The notes under the pieces: model-generated | What the model saw: only the letters and a program-made list of their open reading frames with translations | Databases searched by the model: none | Told to the model about the DNA's origin: nothing | In this document: positions 44,772 through 55,683 of the stretch, in pieces | Numbering within the stretch: position 1 is the stretch's first letter | How the letters are laid out: every line of letters begins with the position of its first letter | Translations under genes and position numbers: made by a program | Source of the DNA: Flavobacteriales bacterium UBA1986 | GTDB lineage: Bacteria > Bacteroidota > Bacteroidia > Flavobacteriales_G > Salibacteraceae | Reading direction: 5' to 3' | Length of the DNA: 64,000 bases | NCBI GenBank assembly: GCA_002336245.1 | Contig: DDDG01000006.1 | Coordinates: 201,354-265,353, forward strand

Positions 44772-47402
44772 TTAGTGCTGTTCAATCTCAACGAGATCGT
44801 CGTTTTCTATTGCTTGGCGGAAGACAAAACTACCGTCAAAATTATCGAGAACAATTTCGTGTCCCTTTTGAATGCTTCCGTCCAAAATTCTCTTGGAAAG
44901 CTCGTTCAAGATTTCTCTCTGAATCAATCGCTTCACTGGACGCGCGCCATAGTGTTGATCAAAACCTTTGTCTGCGAGCATTTCTACAGAATCTTTGGTG
45001 AATCTCAATTTGATCTCCTGTTCCTTAAGCAATTGCACCAATCCTTTCAGTTGAATTTTCACAATCTGAACAACCTCTGCTTTGTTCAATGGACTAAAGA
45101 GCAAGATATCATCAATCCTGTTTAGGAACTCAGGCTTCAAAGTGTGCTTCAAGACTTCCATCAATTCAGATTTTGTCTTTTCATAGACCTTCTCCATCGG
45201 AAGCTTGTCTGCATCTTCAAAGTTCTTGTAGATCACATCAGCACCGAGGTTTGACGTCATGATGATGATGCAATTCTTAAAATTCGCCAAACGACCCTTA
45301 TTGTCTGTGAGCCTTCCGTCGTCCAATACTTGAAGTAAAATATTGAAGACATCGGAATGCGCTTTTTCAATTTCATCGAGCAAGATCACACTGTAGGGCT
45401 TGCGCCGTACTGCCTCTGTAAGCTGACCTCCTTCATCGTATCCTACATAACCGGGAGGAGCACCTACCAGGCGAGACACAGAATGCCGCTCCTGATACTC
45501 ACTCATATCGATGCGGGTTAGCGCTCCTTCATTGTTGAAGAGGAACTCAGCCAAAGCCTTTGCCAATTCAGTTTTACCCACTCCCGTGGTTCCCATGAAA
45601 ATGAACGATCCTACAGGACGATTCTTGTCGCTCAATCCCGCTCTATTTCTTCGAACGGCCTCGCTCAACACGCGAATGGCTTCTTCCTGGCCGATGACTC
45701 GTTTGTGGAGTTCATCTTCGAGATTCAGGAGTTTCTCAATTTCCGACTTGAGCATTTTACTCACCGGAATCCCGCTCCATTTTGAAACAACTTCGGCAAT
45801 GTCTTCTGCTTCTACTTCTTCCTTGAGCATCTGGTGACCAGAGGCTTGAAGTTCTCCGAGTTTGATTTCTCTCTTTTTGAGTTGCTCTGCGAGTTCCACA
45901 AGTTTACCGTAGCGAATCTCAGCCACTTTTCCCAGGTCTCCTTCGCGCTCAGCGCGCTCAGCTTCCATTTTCAAATGCTCCATTTCTTCTTTGGCATTTT
46001 GAATGGACTCCACGATGCCTTTCTCATCTTGCCACTGACTGTGAAGCTTGTTGCGTGTGTCGGAGAGTTCTGCAATCTCGGAACTCAAAGCACTCAGTTT
46101 CTTTTGATCCTTTTCTCTTTTGATTGCTTCGCGCTCGATTTCGAGCTGACGCAGCTTTCGTTCTACTTCATCTAGCTGTTCAGGCATAGAGTTGATCTCA
46201 ATTCGGAGCTTTGCTGCTGCCTCGTCGATTAAGTCGATTGCCTTGTCCGGAAGAAAGCGGTCTGTGATGTAGCGAGTACTCAACTCAACCGCTGCAATGA
46301 TTGCCTCATCTTTGATGCGCACTTTGTGATGTGTTTCATATTTCTCTTTCAATCCGCGAAGGATGGAAATGGCGTCTTGCATATCTGGCTCATCGACTAA
46401 GACGGTTTGAAAGCGTCTTTCTAGTGCTTTATCCTTCTCGAAATACTTTTGATATTCTTTTAGGGTAGTGGCTCCAATGGCTCGCAGTTCACCTCGAGCT
46501 AGGGCTGGCTTCAAGATGTTGGCTGCATCCATTGCCCCCTCACCTCCACCGGCTCCAACGAGTGTGTGGATTTCGTCGATGAACAAGATGATGTTTCCGT
46601 CTGAATTTGTCACCTCTTTCACAACGGCTTTGAGGCGTTCTTCAAACTCGCCTTTGTATTTCGCTCCGGCAATCAAGGCGCCCATATCCAAGGAATAGAG
46701 CTGTTTCTTCTGCAAGTTATCGGGAAGGTCACCATTGATGATTCTGTGCGCTATACCCTCAGCTATGGCTGTTTTACCAACGCCTGGCTCTCCAATCAGA
46801 ATTGGGTTGTTCTTGGTTCTTCGCGAAAGAATTTGAAGCACGCGTCGAATTTCATCGTCGCGACCAATCACGGGGTCCAACTTGCCTTCGTTGGCCATCT
46901 TGTTGAGATTGACGGCATACTTATCCAAGGCACCGTAGGTATCTTCAGCACTTGCGCTTTCAACCTTTCGACCTTGTCGCATTTCCAAGATGGCAGCCTT
47001 CAAAGACTTAGCGTCTACCCCACTGTCTTTAAGCAATTGGGCGACTTTATCTTTTACATTCAGACTTGCTAAGAGCAAATGTTCGATGGCAACGTATTCG
47101 TCGCCAAAGTCTTTCAATGAGTTTTCGGCTTCTGCAAACATTTTCGCAGCGTCGTTCGATAGATATGGATTTCCACCAGAAACTTTTGGGTACTGCTCTA
47201 CCATGCGATCCAGGGCTTGCTTAATGACCTCAACATTCACCCCCAACTTCTTCAATAAGAATTGAGGCACATGCTCGTCCGTCTCAAAAACTCCCTTCAC
47301 AATGTGTCCGGGCTCAACAGCCTGCTGGCCATTGGCAAGCGCAATCATCTGCGCTTTTTGAACAGCTTCTTGAGACTTTATTGTTAGCTTATTTGTATTC
47401 AT
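44772..47402 (-). CDS. clpB: ATP-dependent disaggregase ClpB
   Basis: 876 residues, the normal length. Order: double N-terminal Clp domain (1-145), AAA module 1 with Walker [10 protein letters not shown], coiled-coil middle domain (about 410-520, [22 protein letters not shown]...), AAA module 2 with Walker [10 protein letters not shown] and [15 protein letters not shown] pore region, C-terminal domain. It works with DnaK to rescue aggregated proteins after heat stress. Single gene with its own terminator. Confidence 0.97.
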   Translation of the reverse strand: MNTNKLTIKSQEAVQKAQMIALANGQQAVEPGHIVKGVFETDEHVPQFLLKKLGVNVEVIKQALDRMVEQYPKVSGGNPYLSNDAAKMFAEAENSLKDFGDEYVAIEHLLLASLNVKDKVAQLLKDSGVDAKSLKAAILEMRQGRKVESASAEDTYGALDKYAVNLNKMANEGKLDPVIGRDDEIRRVLQILSRRTKNNPILIGEPGVGKTAIAEGIAHRIINGDLPDNLQKKQLYSLDMGALIAGAKYKGEFEERLKAVVKEVTNSDGNIILFIDEIHTLVGAGGGEGAMDAANILKPALARGELRAIGATTLKEYQKYFEKDKALERRFQTVLVDEPDMQDAISILRGLKEKYETHHKVRIKDEAIIAAVELSTRYITDRFLPDKAIDLIDEAAAKLRIEINSMPEQLDEVERKLRQLEIEREAIKREKDQKKLSALSSEIAELSDTRNKLHSQWQDEKGIVESIQNAKEEMEHLKMEAERAEREGDLGKVAEIRYGKLVELAEQLKKREIKLGELQASGHQMLKEEVEAEDIAEVVSKWSGIPVSKMLKSEIEKLLNLEDELHKRVIGQEEAIRVLSEAVRRNRAGLSDKNRPVGSFIFMGTTGVGKTELAKALAEFLFNNEGALTRIDMSEYQERHSVSRLVGAPPGYVGYDEGGQLTEAVRRKPYSVILLDEIEKAHSDVFNILLQVLDDGRLTDNKGRLANFKNCIIIMTSNLGADVIYKNFEDADKLPMEKVYEKTKSELMEVLKHTLKPEFLNRIDDILLFSPLNKAEVVQIVKIQLKGLVQLLKEQEIKLRFTKDSVEMLADKGFDQHYGARPVKRLIQREILNELSKRILDGSIQKGHEIVLDNFDGSFVFRQAIENDDLVEIEQH

Positions 47403-47532
47403 GTTCTTGTATTTGGAAACTTCTGGTCAAAGAACTATCCAAATCCTGAAACGAGCTGAAAGTCTGTAATAATGGCAGATTCAGAGGGGATTCACCGACG
47501 AAATGACTTGTGGAAACTAAATTTTCTGCCCT

Positions 47533-48372
47533 TTAGGCTGAAGTGAACTTCGGATTGTTTTCAGCCGCGTAAGCTTTTAAGCGCTCCCAATCCTTCTTGC
47601 CGTGTTCACGAATTCGGATGCATTGATCTGGATCGATCAAAGGCTCGTCGCTTGTGAAAGATCCCGGTGAAACACGACCCATGTAAAGCACTGGGTATTT
47701 CACCATCATTCGCAACCAACGTTGCGCTGCAGCCACCAGTTTATTCTTCGAATAATCTTGAGGGATGTTGAACTTACTGCTGAAGGCTTTCATGAACTTC
47801 AACTGCTTCTCTTCGTAGCTCTTGTGCTTAGATTTAAGATTTAAGCTGTCGTAATCGAATTTCGCTCCGCAGTAATGAGCAAGTCGGTTGAAGAAGTCTT
47901 TGTTGTCCTCTTGAAGTTCGTCGTAGAATAGAACCAGAGGTTTGTGATCGAAGTACTTCTCAATGATTTGAATCTTGCTGAAGAAGTCGAGCTCTTTCAC
48001 ATCCCAATAGCCTTGATTTTCATCGAGATCAATGAACTGCTCAAAACTCACATTTACTCCGTTCTTAAGAAACCTTCTGTACTGAGAGGCAAGCCAAGAA
48101 TCGTGGCGACGGAAAATGAGTATCGCCCGCACGTCTGTGAAATGTTTGGCAAACTTCTGAACCTCGCGTTCAAGCTGCCGGTCGTTCTCCCTAGAAAGCA
48201 CATAAGATCCGTGTGGGTCCTTCTCAATGATTTGAGCGTACTCCTGGTGTTTGGTTCTCTGAATGTATTTCACATTCTGTAGAAAGGGGAAAAACTGGTA
48301 TTGAAGAAAGGTAGAGGCCACCTTTCCCATTCCCAAATGGTAGAAAATCTTCAACTCCTTTTCGTCCCTCAT
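47533..48372 (-). CDS. Sulfotransferase-like protein
   Basis: 279 residues. The N-terminal YHLGMGKVASTFLQYQF matches the 5'-phosphosulfate loop of PAPS-dependent sulfotransferases, and AILIFRRHDSWLASQYRRFL matches the 3'-phosphate-binding R...S segment. It would transfer sulfate to a carbohydrate or other acceptor, which cannot be identified here. No neighbour suggests a pathway. Confidence 0.75.
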   Translation of the reverse strand: MRDEKELKIFYHLGMGKVASTFLQYQFFPFLQNVKYIQRTKHQEYAQIIEKDPHGSYVLSRENDRQLEREVQKFAKHFTDVRAILIFRRHDSWLASQYRRFLKNGVNVSFEQFIDLDENQGYWDVKELDFFSKIQIIEKYFDHKPLVLFYDELQEDNKDFFNRLAHYCGAKFDYDSLNLKSKHKSYEEKQLKFMKAFSSKFNIPQDYSKNKLVAAAQRWLRMMVKYPVLYMGRVSPGSFTSDEPLIDPDQCIRIREHGKKDWERLKAYAAENNPKFTSA

Positions 48373-48437
48373 CTACGGGCGAATTTACAACATGCCTCTG
48401 AATTTGAGAAGAATTGAGAGGACCGAAATCGAAAGTC

Positions 48438-50549
48438 TTACTTCTTCGTCCTAAGCTCTTCGAACTCTTGGAACTTCGACTTTACCATCTTCTTTGGCCA
48501 GTAGTTGTTCTCAACATCTACGTCGGCAGTCTCGAATTTAGGATCTAAGCTGATGCTGACTGCCTTTTTCTCGAAGGTGAAGACTTTGCTCACTTTGTCG
48601 CCGGTCATTCGCCATATCTCAGCAGGAATCCTCTGCTCTACTTTGCTGCCATCTTCAAATTCGAATTCAAGAAAGATCGGCATCACAAGTCCACCGATGT
48701 TTTCAAAAGTCATCTCGTAGTAGTAGGTCTCGTCGTTGATGAAATCTTTAAAAGCGTCTGGAACTTTTTTGAATTTGTTCTTCAAATCCTCTCCTGTCAA
48801 TACATTCACCTCATTGATCGACAAGTCGACATGGTCGTTTGTAAAGAACCATCCTCTCCAGAACCAATCCAAATCGAAGCTAGAAGCATCTTCCATGCTG
48901 CGGAAAAAATCAGCCGGCGACGGATGCTTGAAAGCCCATCGCTGCGCGTATTCTCGGAAAGCATAATCGAAGAGTTCTCTGCCCATTACAGATTCCCGCA
49001 AGATGTTCAAGGCCGTTGCTGGTTTTCCGTAGGCGTTGTTTCCAAACTGGAAAATAGACTCCGAATTGGTCATGATGGGAGAAATGAAGTTTTTCTCACC
49101 CTTCATATAATCGATGATTTTGTAGGGAGGTCCTCTGCGCGACTTGTAATCCTCCTCGAACTCTTGCTCTGTGAGGTACTGACAAAAAGTATTCAGACCT
49201 TCATCCATCCAAGTCCACTGTCGTTCGTCGCTGTTGATGATCATTGGGAAGAAGTTGTGACCTACTTCGTGAATGATCACTGAAATCATACCTCTTCTAG
49301 TGCGGTCGCTGAAGGTTCCATCGGGGTTTGGTCTTCCGCCGTTGAAGCAAATCATTGGGTATTCCATTCCAATGGACGCCGAGTGAATCGACCAGGCAAC
49401 CGGGTACGGATACTCGATGGTATGACGAGAGTAAGTAATTAAGGTTTGCGCTACGGCACGTGTACTGTATGTTTCCCAGAGTGGGTTTCCCTCTTTTGGA
49501 TAGGCCGACATGGCCATGGAAACTTTTGATTCCAATTGAACTGCCATGGCATCCCAAATGAATTTTCTTGAAGATGCAAAGCCAAAATCTCGAACGTTTT
49601 CCGCTTTGTACTTCCAAGTCTTAGTGCCTTTTGATTTCTCTGACGATTCATTGGCGATTGCCTCATCCTGGGTCACAATCATCACTGGATCTTTGAAAGA
49701 CTTCTTCGCTTCCTCTAGGCGCTTCATTTGAGCCGCACTTAGAACTTCTTTCGGGTTTTGAAGTGTTCCTGTAGAAGCAACAACATGATCGGCTGGTACC
49801 GTTAGGTTCACTTCGTAGTTTCCAAATGGGAGCGTAAACTCTCCTCGACCAAGGAACTGTTTGTTCTGCCAGCCTTCCACCTCATTGTAAACAGCCATGC
49901 GTGGAAAGAACTGGGCGATGGTGTAGAGGTAATTGTCGTCTTTTTTGAAATATTCAAATCCAGACCTTCCGCCAATTTTAGCTCGCTCATTGATGTTGTA
50001 CCACCAGTCGATATTGAAGGAAAAGCTTGAACCCGGAGCCAAAGGTTTTACCATGTCAATTCGCATCATGGTTTTATTGATGTTGGCCATCAACGGAACG
50101 CCCGCAGTGTCCTCCACACGGTCGAGTTTGAAGCCGCCGTCGAAATCTATTTCGTCACGCTTGAGACTGTACAAGCTGTAGGTGTTACTCAAGTCGCCAT
50201 AACTGATCTTTTTCGTGTCGGAATCTTTAGCCCGAACATTCTGATCCAATTGAACCCACAAATACTTTAGAGTATCAGGAGAAAAGTTTGTGTACGTGAT
50301 GCGTTCCTTTCCATAAATCACTTGCTTTTCGTCGTCCAAGCGAATGTCCATTTTATAGTCGGCCTGCTGCTGGTAGTACTCATGTCCCGGAGCACCTGAA
50401 GCTGTGCGGTATGAGTTTGGAGTAGGAAGTTCTTGGTAAAGCTGTCGGAACTTATTCTGATTATAGTTCTCTTGTGCGGTTCCAGCAAAAAAGCTGAACA
50501 ATAAGGCTACTGAGAATACTGTTTTCAAATTTGGGAGAATACGTAGCAT
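48438..50549 (-). CDS. M1-family zinc metallopeptidase
   Basis: About 703 residues from the ATG at 50549 (MLRILPNLKTVFSV...), which gives a signal peptide; a longer frame from 50627 would put 26 residues before it. The zinc motif HEVGHNFF (near residue 424) with the downstream Glu in WMDEGLN is intact. N-terminal M1 beta-domain (MDIRLDDEKQVIYGKERITY), catalytic gluzincin domain, C-terminal region. It is an aminopeptidase-type enzyme, probably periplasmic. Confidence 0.9.
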   Translation of the reverse strand: MLRILPNLKTVFSVALLFSFFAGTAQENYNQNKFRQLYQELPTPNSYRTASGAPGHEYYQQQADYKMDIRLDDEKQVIYGKERITYTNFSPDTLKYLWVQLDQNVRAKDSDTKKISYGDLSNTYSLYSLKRDEIDFDGGFKLDRVEDTAGVPLMANINKTMMRIDMVKPLAPGSSFSFNIDWWYNINERAKIGGRSGFEYFKKDDNYLYTIAQFFPRMAVYNEVEGWQNKQFLGRGEFTLPFGNYEVNLTVPADHVVASTGTLQNPKEVLSAAQMKRLEEAKKSFKDPVMIVTQDEAIANESSEKSKGTKTWKYKAENVRDFGFASSRKFIWDAMAVQLESKVSMAMSAYPKEGNPLWETYSTRAVAQTLITYSRHTIEYPYPVAWSIHSASIGMEYPMICFNGGRPNPDGTFSDRTRRGMISVIIHEVGHNFFPMIINSDERQWTWMDEGLNTFCQYLTEQEFEEDYKSRRGPPYKIIDYMKGEKNFISPIMTNSESIFQFGNNAYGKPATALNILRESVMGRELFDYAFREYAQRWAFKHPSPADFFRSMEDASSFDLDWFWRGWFFTNDHVDLSINEVNVLTGEDLKNKFKKVPDAFKDFINDETYYYEMTFENIGGLVMPIFLEFEFEDGSKVEQRIPAEIWRMTGDKVSKVFTFEKKAVSISLDPKFETADVDVENNYWPKKMVKSKFQEFEELRTKK

Positions 50550-50554
50550 GCTGG

Positions 50555-51142
50555 CTATGGGATTGTTTGAAAAATCAACTGTATTGAAAGCAAAAGACAA
50601 ATACTTGTCACTCCAAAGCTCCACCATTTATGTTGGAGCTTTAATATTGATGTGGTAAAAATAAGAAGGCTAGCAATGCAGAGTACGATTCCTATTTGAC
50701 CGAACTCTACGCCTAGATTAAAGGAGAATAAACTTGATAAAAGGGAGCAGCTGCCTCCACCCAAAAGTGGCTTTAGGTTGTTCGAAAAACCCATTCCATG
50801 AATGGTTCCAAATAAGAGAGTCATGGCATACTGAACCCACAATCCGGTTTTAAGTTCGCGTTTCGACGTGAGAAAAAACAGCACCCACAATGCACTTATG
50901 AATATGGTAATGGGAATGAAAAACTCAATCCACGCAGAGTTGAAAGAGATGATGTTCAAGACCGACAATGCAAGAGTAAGGCTGTGCCCGACGGTAAAAG
51001 CGGTGAGTAGAACTAAAATTAGCTTCCATTCTTTGATTTGAAAAGGCGCCGTTAGAACAAGAACGAACAAGAGGTGGTCGTATGCTTGAAAGCTAAATAT
51101 GTGCTTAAAGCCAAGTTGAAGAAAAATCCAAAATTCAGACAC
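50555..51142 (-). CDS. HupE/UreJ-like membrane protein
   Basis: 195 residues, six or seven membrane helices. FQAYDHLLFVLVL, AFTVGHSLTLAL and TIHGMGFSNNL contain the conserved His/Asp residues of the HupE/UreJ_2 family, proposed to handle nickel, cobalt or other transition metals. It is divergent from the DUF6702 gene (36 bases apart), a pairing that suggests a shared control region and perhaps a shared role. Confidence 0.82.
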   Translation of the reverse strand: MSEFWIFLQLGFKHIFSFQAYDHLLFVLVLTAPFQIKEWKLILVLLTAFTVGHSLTLALSVLNIISFNSAWIEFFIPITIFISALWVLFFLTSKRELKTGLWVQYAMTLLFGTIHGMGFSNNLKPLLGGGSCSLLSSLFSFNLGVEFGQIGIVLCIASLLIFTTSILKLQHKWWSFGVTSICLLLSIQLIFQTIP

Positions 51143-51177
51143 CTTTCGTTACTTTCGATTACGAAGAATTTGCGAAT

Positions 51178-51672
51178 ATGAAGAAATTTCTCCTTTTCAT
51201 TTTTTGCCTGATGATTCTAGACTCTGCAAGTGCTCATCCACTTTATGTAAGCATCACACAGATAGAATTCAATCAGCAAAAAAAACGTCTGGAAGTCAGT
51301 ATAAAGGTTTTTCAAGACGACTTACTCAAAGCACTTAAAGCTGAAAGAGCCAGTATTCTTGAGCCATGTGGGGAAGGAGAAGGAATTCAAAACCTTCTGG
51401 AAGAATATCTGAAAAAGAACTTTGATGTTGTGGTGAAGGAAAAACATCTAAAAATCGACTTCTTGGGGTCGAAATGCGAAGACGATGACATCATCTACCT
51501 ATTCGTGAGTCTTGATTTAAAAAATGCACCTGAAGAGCTCTTTGTTAAGAACAGCATTCTGTTCGACCAGCTTGAGTCTCAGGAGAACATAGTTCACATT
51601 AACATCGGAGAAAAAAAGCGAAGCTTATTGCTTAACCTTCAGCGTCCTGAGGCTTCAGCTCGTTTCGATTGA
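51178..51672 (+). CDS. DUF6702 family exported protein
   Basis: 164 residues with a signal peptide (MKKFLLFIFCLMILDSASA) and the HPLYVSITQIEFN start that marks DUF6702, followed by a small alpha/beta domain. Function unknown; in Bacteroidota it commonly lies beside HupE-like genes, as here. Its 3' end overlaps the convergent oxidoreductase gene by 41 bases, an unusually long coding overlap. Confidence 0.8.
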   Translation: MKKFLLFIFCLMILDSASAHPLYVSITQIEFNQQKKRLEVSIKVFQDDLLKALKAERASILEPCGEGEGIQNLLEEYLKKNFDVVVKEKHLKIDFLGSKCEDDDIIYLFVSLDLKNAPEELFVKNSILFDQLESQENIVHINIGEKKRSLLLNLQRPEASARFD

Positions 51673-53164
51673 GACTTTCTTTGCCTTCAAAAAGATTGTC
51701 GATTTTCCCTTGCGCACTTACCCGATAACACGACATATCTCTGTGGAATACCGATGGTTTCATTATGGAACTTCCTAAGAGCATGCGTGCACAACTCATA
51801 ATTCCCTCTACGATTGAAGGATGCGGATGAACAAGTTCGGCCAATTCGTGGATTCCCATTTTTTTCTTGATGAGCAATGCCATGGCTTCAATGGTACTTG
51901 ATGCGTGATTTCCCATAGCGCGCATACCGAGAATTCGCATTTCCTCATCGTCGGTGACCAGAATTTTAAAAAATCCCGTAGTATTCCGCTGAGCGATTGC
52001 ACGTCCAACCAACTTGTATGGCATTTTGGCGCATCTGTAGGCAATTCCTTTTCTCCTAGCTTGAATCTCATTCATGCCTACGCCTGCAACTTCAGGATTT
52101 AAGAACATGATGGTTGAGATGTTCTCGTAAGTCATCGGAGTTGGCTTTTGAGAATAAATTCGTTCCACCGCGAACCTACCTTCCATCTCTGCGATGTTTA
52201 CAAGAGCAATGTCTGCAGTAAAATCGCCCACAGCATATATATTCGAAATAGATGTTTGAGTTTCATTGTCAACGGCATAACCGCGGATGTCTAACTCCAT
52301 GCCGACTCTGTCCAGACCAACATTCTCGACATTGGGAACACGACCTACAGAAACCAAGGCTTTTTCAACGGTATAAATTTCTTCCCGACCGTCTTCGCAA
52401 AGAATTGTGTACTGAACCTTTCCGTCGACTTGAATCATCTCCTTCAAGCTGGAGTTTCTATGAATCGTAACGCCATTGGCTTCTAAGTTCTGTGCAACGT
52501 TCCGGGAAATGTCTTCGTCTTCGAAAGGAAGGATTCGATCTTGCTTATCGATGAGATAAACTTTAGTTTTTCCAAAATTGCTGAAGATGGTTGCGAATTC
52601 ACACCCGATTACACCCGCACCTAAAATCACAATGCTCTTTGGGAAATCTTCAAAGCTCGAAATGCCATCGCTCGTGACAATTACCTTTTCATCGATGGGA
52701 ATGTTGGATAAATAACGTGGACGGCTTCCGATGGCAATGATGATGTTATCTGCCTCAAAGTTCTTAGTGCTTCCGTCTTCGAGCTCCACACTTACCTCAT
52801 TCTTGCCCACCAACTCTGCCCTTCCTTGCATGAAGGTGAGATCAGCTTGACGCTCCAAAACTTCAACCTGTTCTTTGAGCTGAGCGTGGCGTTCGTTCAC
52901 TGCCCGACGCATTTCACCAATTACATCTTGGTAGTGGATTTCACTATCGTAGACAACAAAACCTTTGTTCGTCGAACGTGTTACTTTGAAAGCTTCGGAG
53001 AGCTCCCATAAGGTTTTGGACGAAAGGGCTCCATTCCAAATCCCAGCTCCTCCCAATCGATTCTTCTCAATCAATAAAACGCGTTTTCCAAAATCGAGTC
53101 CACGCATCGCAGCTGCATAACCAGATGGTCCTGCACCAATTACACACAAGTCAAATTTCTCCAT
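51632..53164 (-). CDS. FAD/NAD(P)-dependent oxidoreductase without redox cysteines
   Basis: 510 residues of the pyridine nucleotide-disulfide reductase fold: GAGPSGYAA (FAD), GAGVIGCEFATIF (NAD(P)), YAVGDFT, and a dimerisation domain with HPHPSIVEG, the base-His region. The segment that should hold the CxxxxC active disulfide reads GGAGIWNGALSSKTLWE with no Cys. It therefore cannot work as a dihydrolipoamide dehydrogenase. A soluble transhydrogenase-like or novel electron-transfer role is possible. It lies 111 bases from sucD in the same orientation. Confidence 0.82.
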   Translation of the reverse strand: MEKFDLCVIGAGPSGYAAAMRGLDFGKRVLLIEKNRLGGAGIWNGALSSKTLWELSEAFKVTRSTNKGFVVYDSEIHYQDVIGEMRRAVNERHAQLKEQVEVLERQADLTFMQGRAELVGKNEVSVELEDGSTKNFEADNIIIAIGSRPRYLSNIPIDEKVIVTSDGISSFEDFPKSIVILGAGVIGCEFATIFSNFGKTKVYLIDKQDRILPFEDEDISRNVAQNLEANGVTIHRNSSLKEMIQVDGKVQYTILCEDGREEIYTVEKALVSVGRVPNVENVGLDRVGMELDIRGYAVDNETQTSISNIYAVGDFTADIALVNIAEMEGRFAVERIYSQKPTPMTYENISTIMFLNPEVAGVGMNEIQARRKGIAYRCAKMPYKLVGRAIAQRNTTGFFKILVTDDEEMRILGMRAMGNHASSTIEAMALLIKKKMGIHELAELVHPHPSIVEGIMSCARMLLGSSIMKPSVFHRDMSCYRVSAQGKIDNLFEGKESLNRNELKPQDAEG

Positions 53165-53275
53165 AAACGAATGGCTTTGGGCCTATGACCAATAAAGGTA
53201 GGAAAAGCTTATGAAGTAAAGGCAAGGGCGAGCTTTCTTGAAGCCAGAACGAAAAAGAAAAAGTGCGAGCTGAGC

Positions 53276-54151
53276 TTATACCAGCCCCATTACCTCTTTC
53301 ATCTTCTGACCAATCTCGGCAGGCGATTCAACAACATGAATACCACATTCACGCATCACTTGCATTTTGGCTTCAGCAGTATCGTCTTTTCCGCCAATGA
53401 TTGCACCTGCGTGGCCCATCTTTCTTCCTTTCGGAGCAGTTTGGCCGGCGATAAATCCTACGACTGGCTTGGTTCCATTCGCTTTCACCCAATAGGCCGC
53501 ATCGGACTCCATACTTCCACCAATCTCACCAATCATGATGATTCCATCCGTATCTGGATCTTCCATCAACAACTGAACAGCATCTTTTGTAGTCGTTCCA
53601 ATAATTGGATCACCACCGATTCCAATGGCAGTTGACTGTCCCATTCCGAGCTTCGTCACTTGGTCTACCGCTTCGTAAGTAAGGGTACCTGATCGAGAGA
53701 CGATTCCGATTCTTCCAGGATTGTGAATGAAACCAGGCATGATACCAACTTTGGCCTCACCTGGAGTAATAACACCTGGACAGTTTGGACCAACAAGTCG
53801 ACAATCTTTATCGCTTAGGTATTCTTGAACGATGACCATATCCTTTGTAGGTATTCCTTCAGTGATGCAAATGATCACTTTAATCCCAGCATCGGCCGCC
53901 TCCATAATCGCATCGGCTGCAAAGGCAGGTGGGACAAAAATTACAGAAACATCAGCACCAGCCATCTTCACTGCATCTTCTACAGTATTGAATACAGGCT
54001 TACCGAGGTGCTCTTGCCCACCCTTTCCAGGTGTAACTCCACCAACTAAATTACTTCCATATTCAATCATTTGCTCGGCGTGGAAGCTTCCTTCACTACC
54101 GGTAAATCCTTGAACGATAATCTTTGAATTCTTATTTACGAGTACGGACAT
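53276..54151 (-). CDS. sucD: Succinyl-CoA ligase, alpha subunit
   Basis: 291 residues. CoA-binding Rossmann domain at the N-terminus ([16 protein letters not shown]), [12 protein letters not shown], and the phosphorylated active-site His in [11 protein letters not shown] near the C-terminus. With SucC it converts succinyl-CoA to succinate with formation of ATP or GTP in the citric acid cycle. sucC is not adjacent. Confidence 0.96.
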   Translation of the reverse strand: MSVLVNKNSKIIVQGFTGSEGSFHAEQMIEYGSNLVGGVTPGKGGQEHLGKPVFNTVEDAVKMAGADVSVIFVPPAFAADAIMEAADAGIKVIICITEGIPTKDMVIVQEYLSDKDCRLVGPNCPGVITPGEAKVGIMPGFIHNPGRIGIVSRSGTLTYEAVDQVTKLGMGQSTAIGIGGDPIIGTTTKDAVQLLMEDPDTDGIIMIGEIGGSMESDAAYWVKANGTKPVVGFIAGQTAPKGRKMGHAGAIIGGKDDTAEAKMQVMRECGIHVVESPAEIGQKMKEVMGLV

Positions 54152-54209
54152 TGGGCTGATTTCTTAGGTGGTCAAAAGTAGAAATATTTGACTGCTCTGC
54201 TCGGGATTT

Positions 54210-55115
54210 TTATGCACCGACGCGATCAATTTTTTTCTTTTTCGTGAGCCCCTCTTCAATGTATTCAATTACTTGCCCCGCGATGTTCAATCCTGTTGCT
54301 GCTTCTATGCCCTCCAAGCCAGGTGATGAATTCACCTCAAGAATAAGCGGACCTCTCTCAGATTCTAGCATGTCAACCCCGCATACATTGAGTCCCATAG
54401 CCTTGGCTGCTTCTATGGCAGCTTGCTTATAGGATCGAGGAAGTCGAACTTTTGCGGCACTTCCACCTCGGTGCAAATTCGATCTAAAATCTCCTTCAAC
54501 ACCTTTTCTCTTCATGGCTCCAACAACTTTCCCATTCACTACAAAGGCACGAATGTCTTCACCTTTGGATTCTTTGATGAATTCTTGAACCAAGATGTTC
54601 GCCTTCAAACCATAGAATGCTTCGATGACCGAGGTAGCCGCCTTCTTGGTCTCCGCCAACACAACACCAATCCCTTGCGTTCCTTCAAGTAGCTTAATCA
54701 CTACTGGTGTACCTCCTACTTCAGTGAGTAATGAGTCCACTTGCTTCGGGTGATTCGCGAAAACTGTTCTCGGGATACCGATTTTATGTCTTGAAAAAAT
54801 CTGAACACTTCTCAATTTATCGCGGCTCCGGGTGATGGCAATGGAAGAGTTCGTTGCGAATACTCCACTCATTTCAAACTGGCGCACGATGGCCGTTCCA
54901 TAAAAGGTGACACTGGCGCCAATACGTGGTATGATTGCTTGTAAATCAGTGATTTGCTCACCCTTGTAAAGCACTTTAGGCTTCTCTATATCGCAGGAAA
55001 TTGAGCATTTCAAGTGATCCAAAACCAACATTTCATGGCCTCTTTCCTTTCCAGCTTCAACCAATCTTGAGGTTGAATAAAGTTGTGGATTCCTAGAGAG
55101 TATTGCTATTTTCAT
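54210..55115 (-). CDS. rimK: RimK-family ATP-grasp ligase
   Basis: About 301 residues from ATG 55115 ([18 protein letters not shown]); an ATG at 55139 adds eight residues. ATP-grasp domain with [10 protein letters not shown], the RHKIGIPRT lid region and the metal-binding [13 protein letters not shown]. RimK adds glutamate residues to the C-terminus of ribosomal protein S6 in enterobacteria and pseudomonads. It lies 27 bases downstream of the RimB-like protease gene, giving the known RimK/RimB pairing. Confidence 0.9.
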   Translation of the reverse strand: MKIAILSRNPQLYSTSRLVEAGKERGHEMLVLDHLKCSISCDIEKPKVLYKGEQITDLQAIIPRIGASVTFYGTAIVRQFEMSGVFATNSSIAITRSRDKLRSVQIFSRHKIGIPRTVFANHPKQVDSLLTEVGGTPVVIKLLEGTQGIGVVLAETKKAATSVIEAFYGLKANILVQEFIKESKGEDIRAFVVNGKVVGAMKRKGVEGDFRSNLHRGGSAAKVRLPRSYKQAAIEAAKAMGLNVCGVDMLESERGPLILEVNSSPGLEGIEAATGLNIAGQVIEYIEEGLTKKKKIDRVGA

Positions 55116-55142
55116 TTTTGATTTTTGCGACCTTCTCAAGGT

Positions 55143-55613
55143 TTATTTTTTCTCTTGCAGTTTGTGTAGATAGCGCTTATCAGGGTTTTGTCGACCCAAC
55201 ATTTCAGCCGCTAAGTAGGCACCGCTCACGTCGACCAAATATTTTTTTCTCAAAAATCGACGCCCTAAGAGTACAGGGAATCTCATGCTTATTCTGTTCG
55301 AAAGGGTAAACTCGGTTTTGTAAGCCCTTTTATAAACTTTCACCCGCAAAGCAACCACAAATCGCTTCTCAGTGCTCCCATTTGAACTTTTAATAATTCT
55401 CTTTTTGAAAGAGTCAAAAACTATCTTTTTAGAATGGTCTCCTAAAAGGTAGCACTCAAGCAATTCCTTACCATCCTTTTCAATCACTCGGATGTGACTG
55501 GCATGCAAGGCGCTTGATTTAGCTCCAGTGTCGACTTTTGCTTTCACATCTTCCTTTCCCAAATCCGGGAAGTGCGCCAATTCATATTTTCCGAGGATAA
55601 TGTTTCCTTTCAT
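55143..55613 (-). CDS. RimB-like retropepsin-fold protease (ATP-dependent zinc protease family)
   Basis: 156 residues. AKVDTGAKSSALHA (near residues 25-38) is the aspartic D-T-G motif of this small pepsin-like family, with FPVLLGRRFL near the C-terminus. In pseudomonads RimB cleaves the glutamate tails that RimK adds to S6. Adjacent to rimK here, so the pair probably adds and trims tails on S6 or another target. Confidence 0.85.
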   Translation of the reverse strand: MKGNIILGKYELAHFPDLGKEDVKAKVDTGAKSSALHASHIRVIEKDGKELLECYLLGDHSKKIVFDSFKKRIIKSSNGSTEKRFVVALRVKVYKRAYKTEFTLSNRISMRFPVLLGRRFLRKKYLVDVSGAYLAAEMLGRQNPDKRYLHKLQEKK

Positions 55614-55683
55614 TCTGGTGGCAAAAATAGTTCTTCTGGAAACTCGGAAATACTCGCTGCAATTTTTCGTTTTCTTTGAGAGT

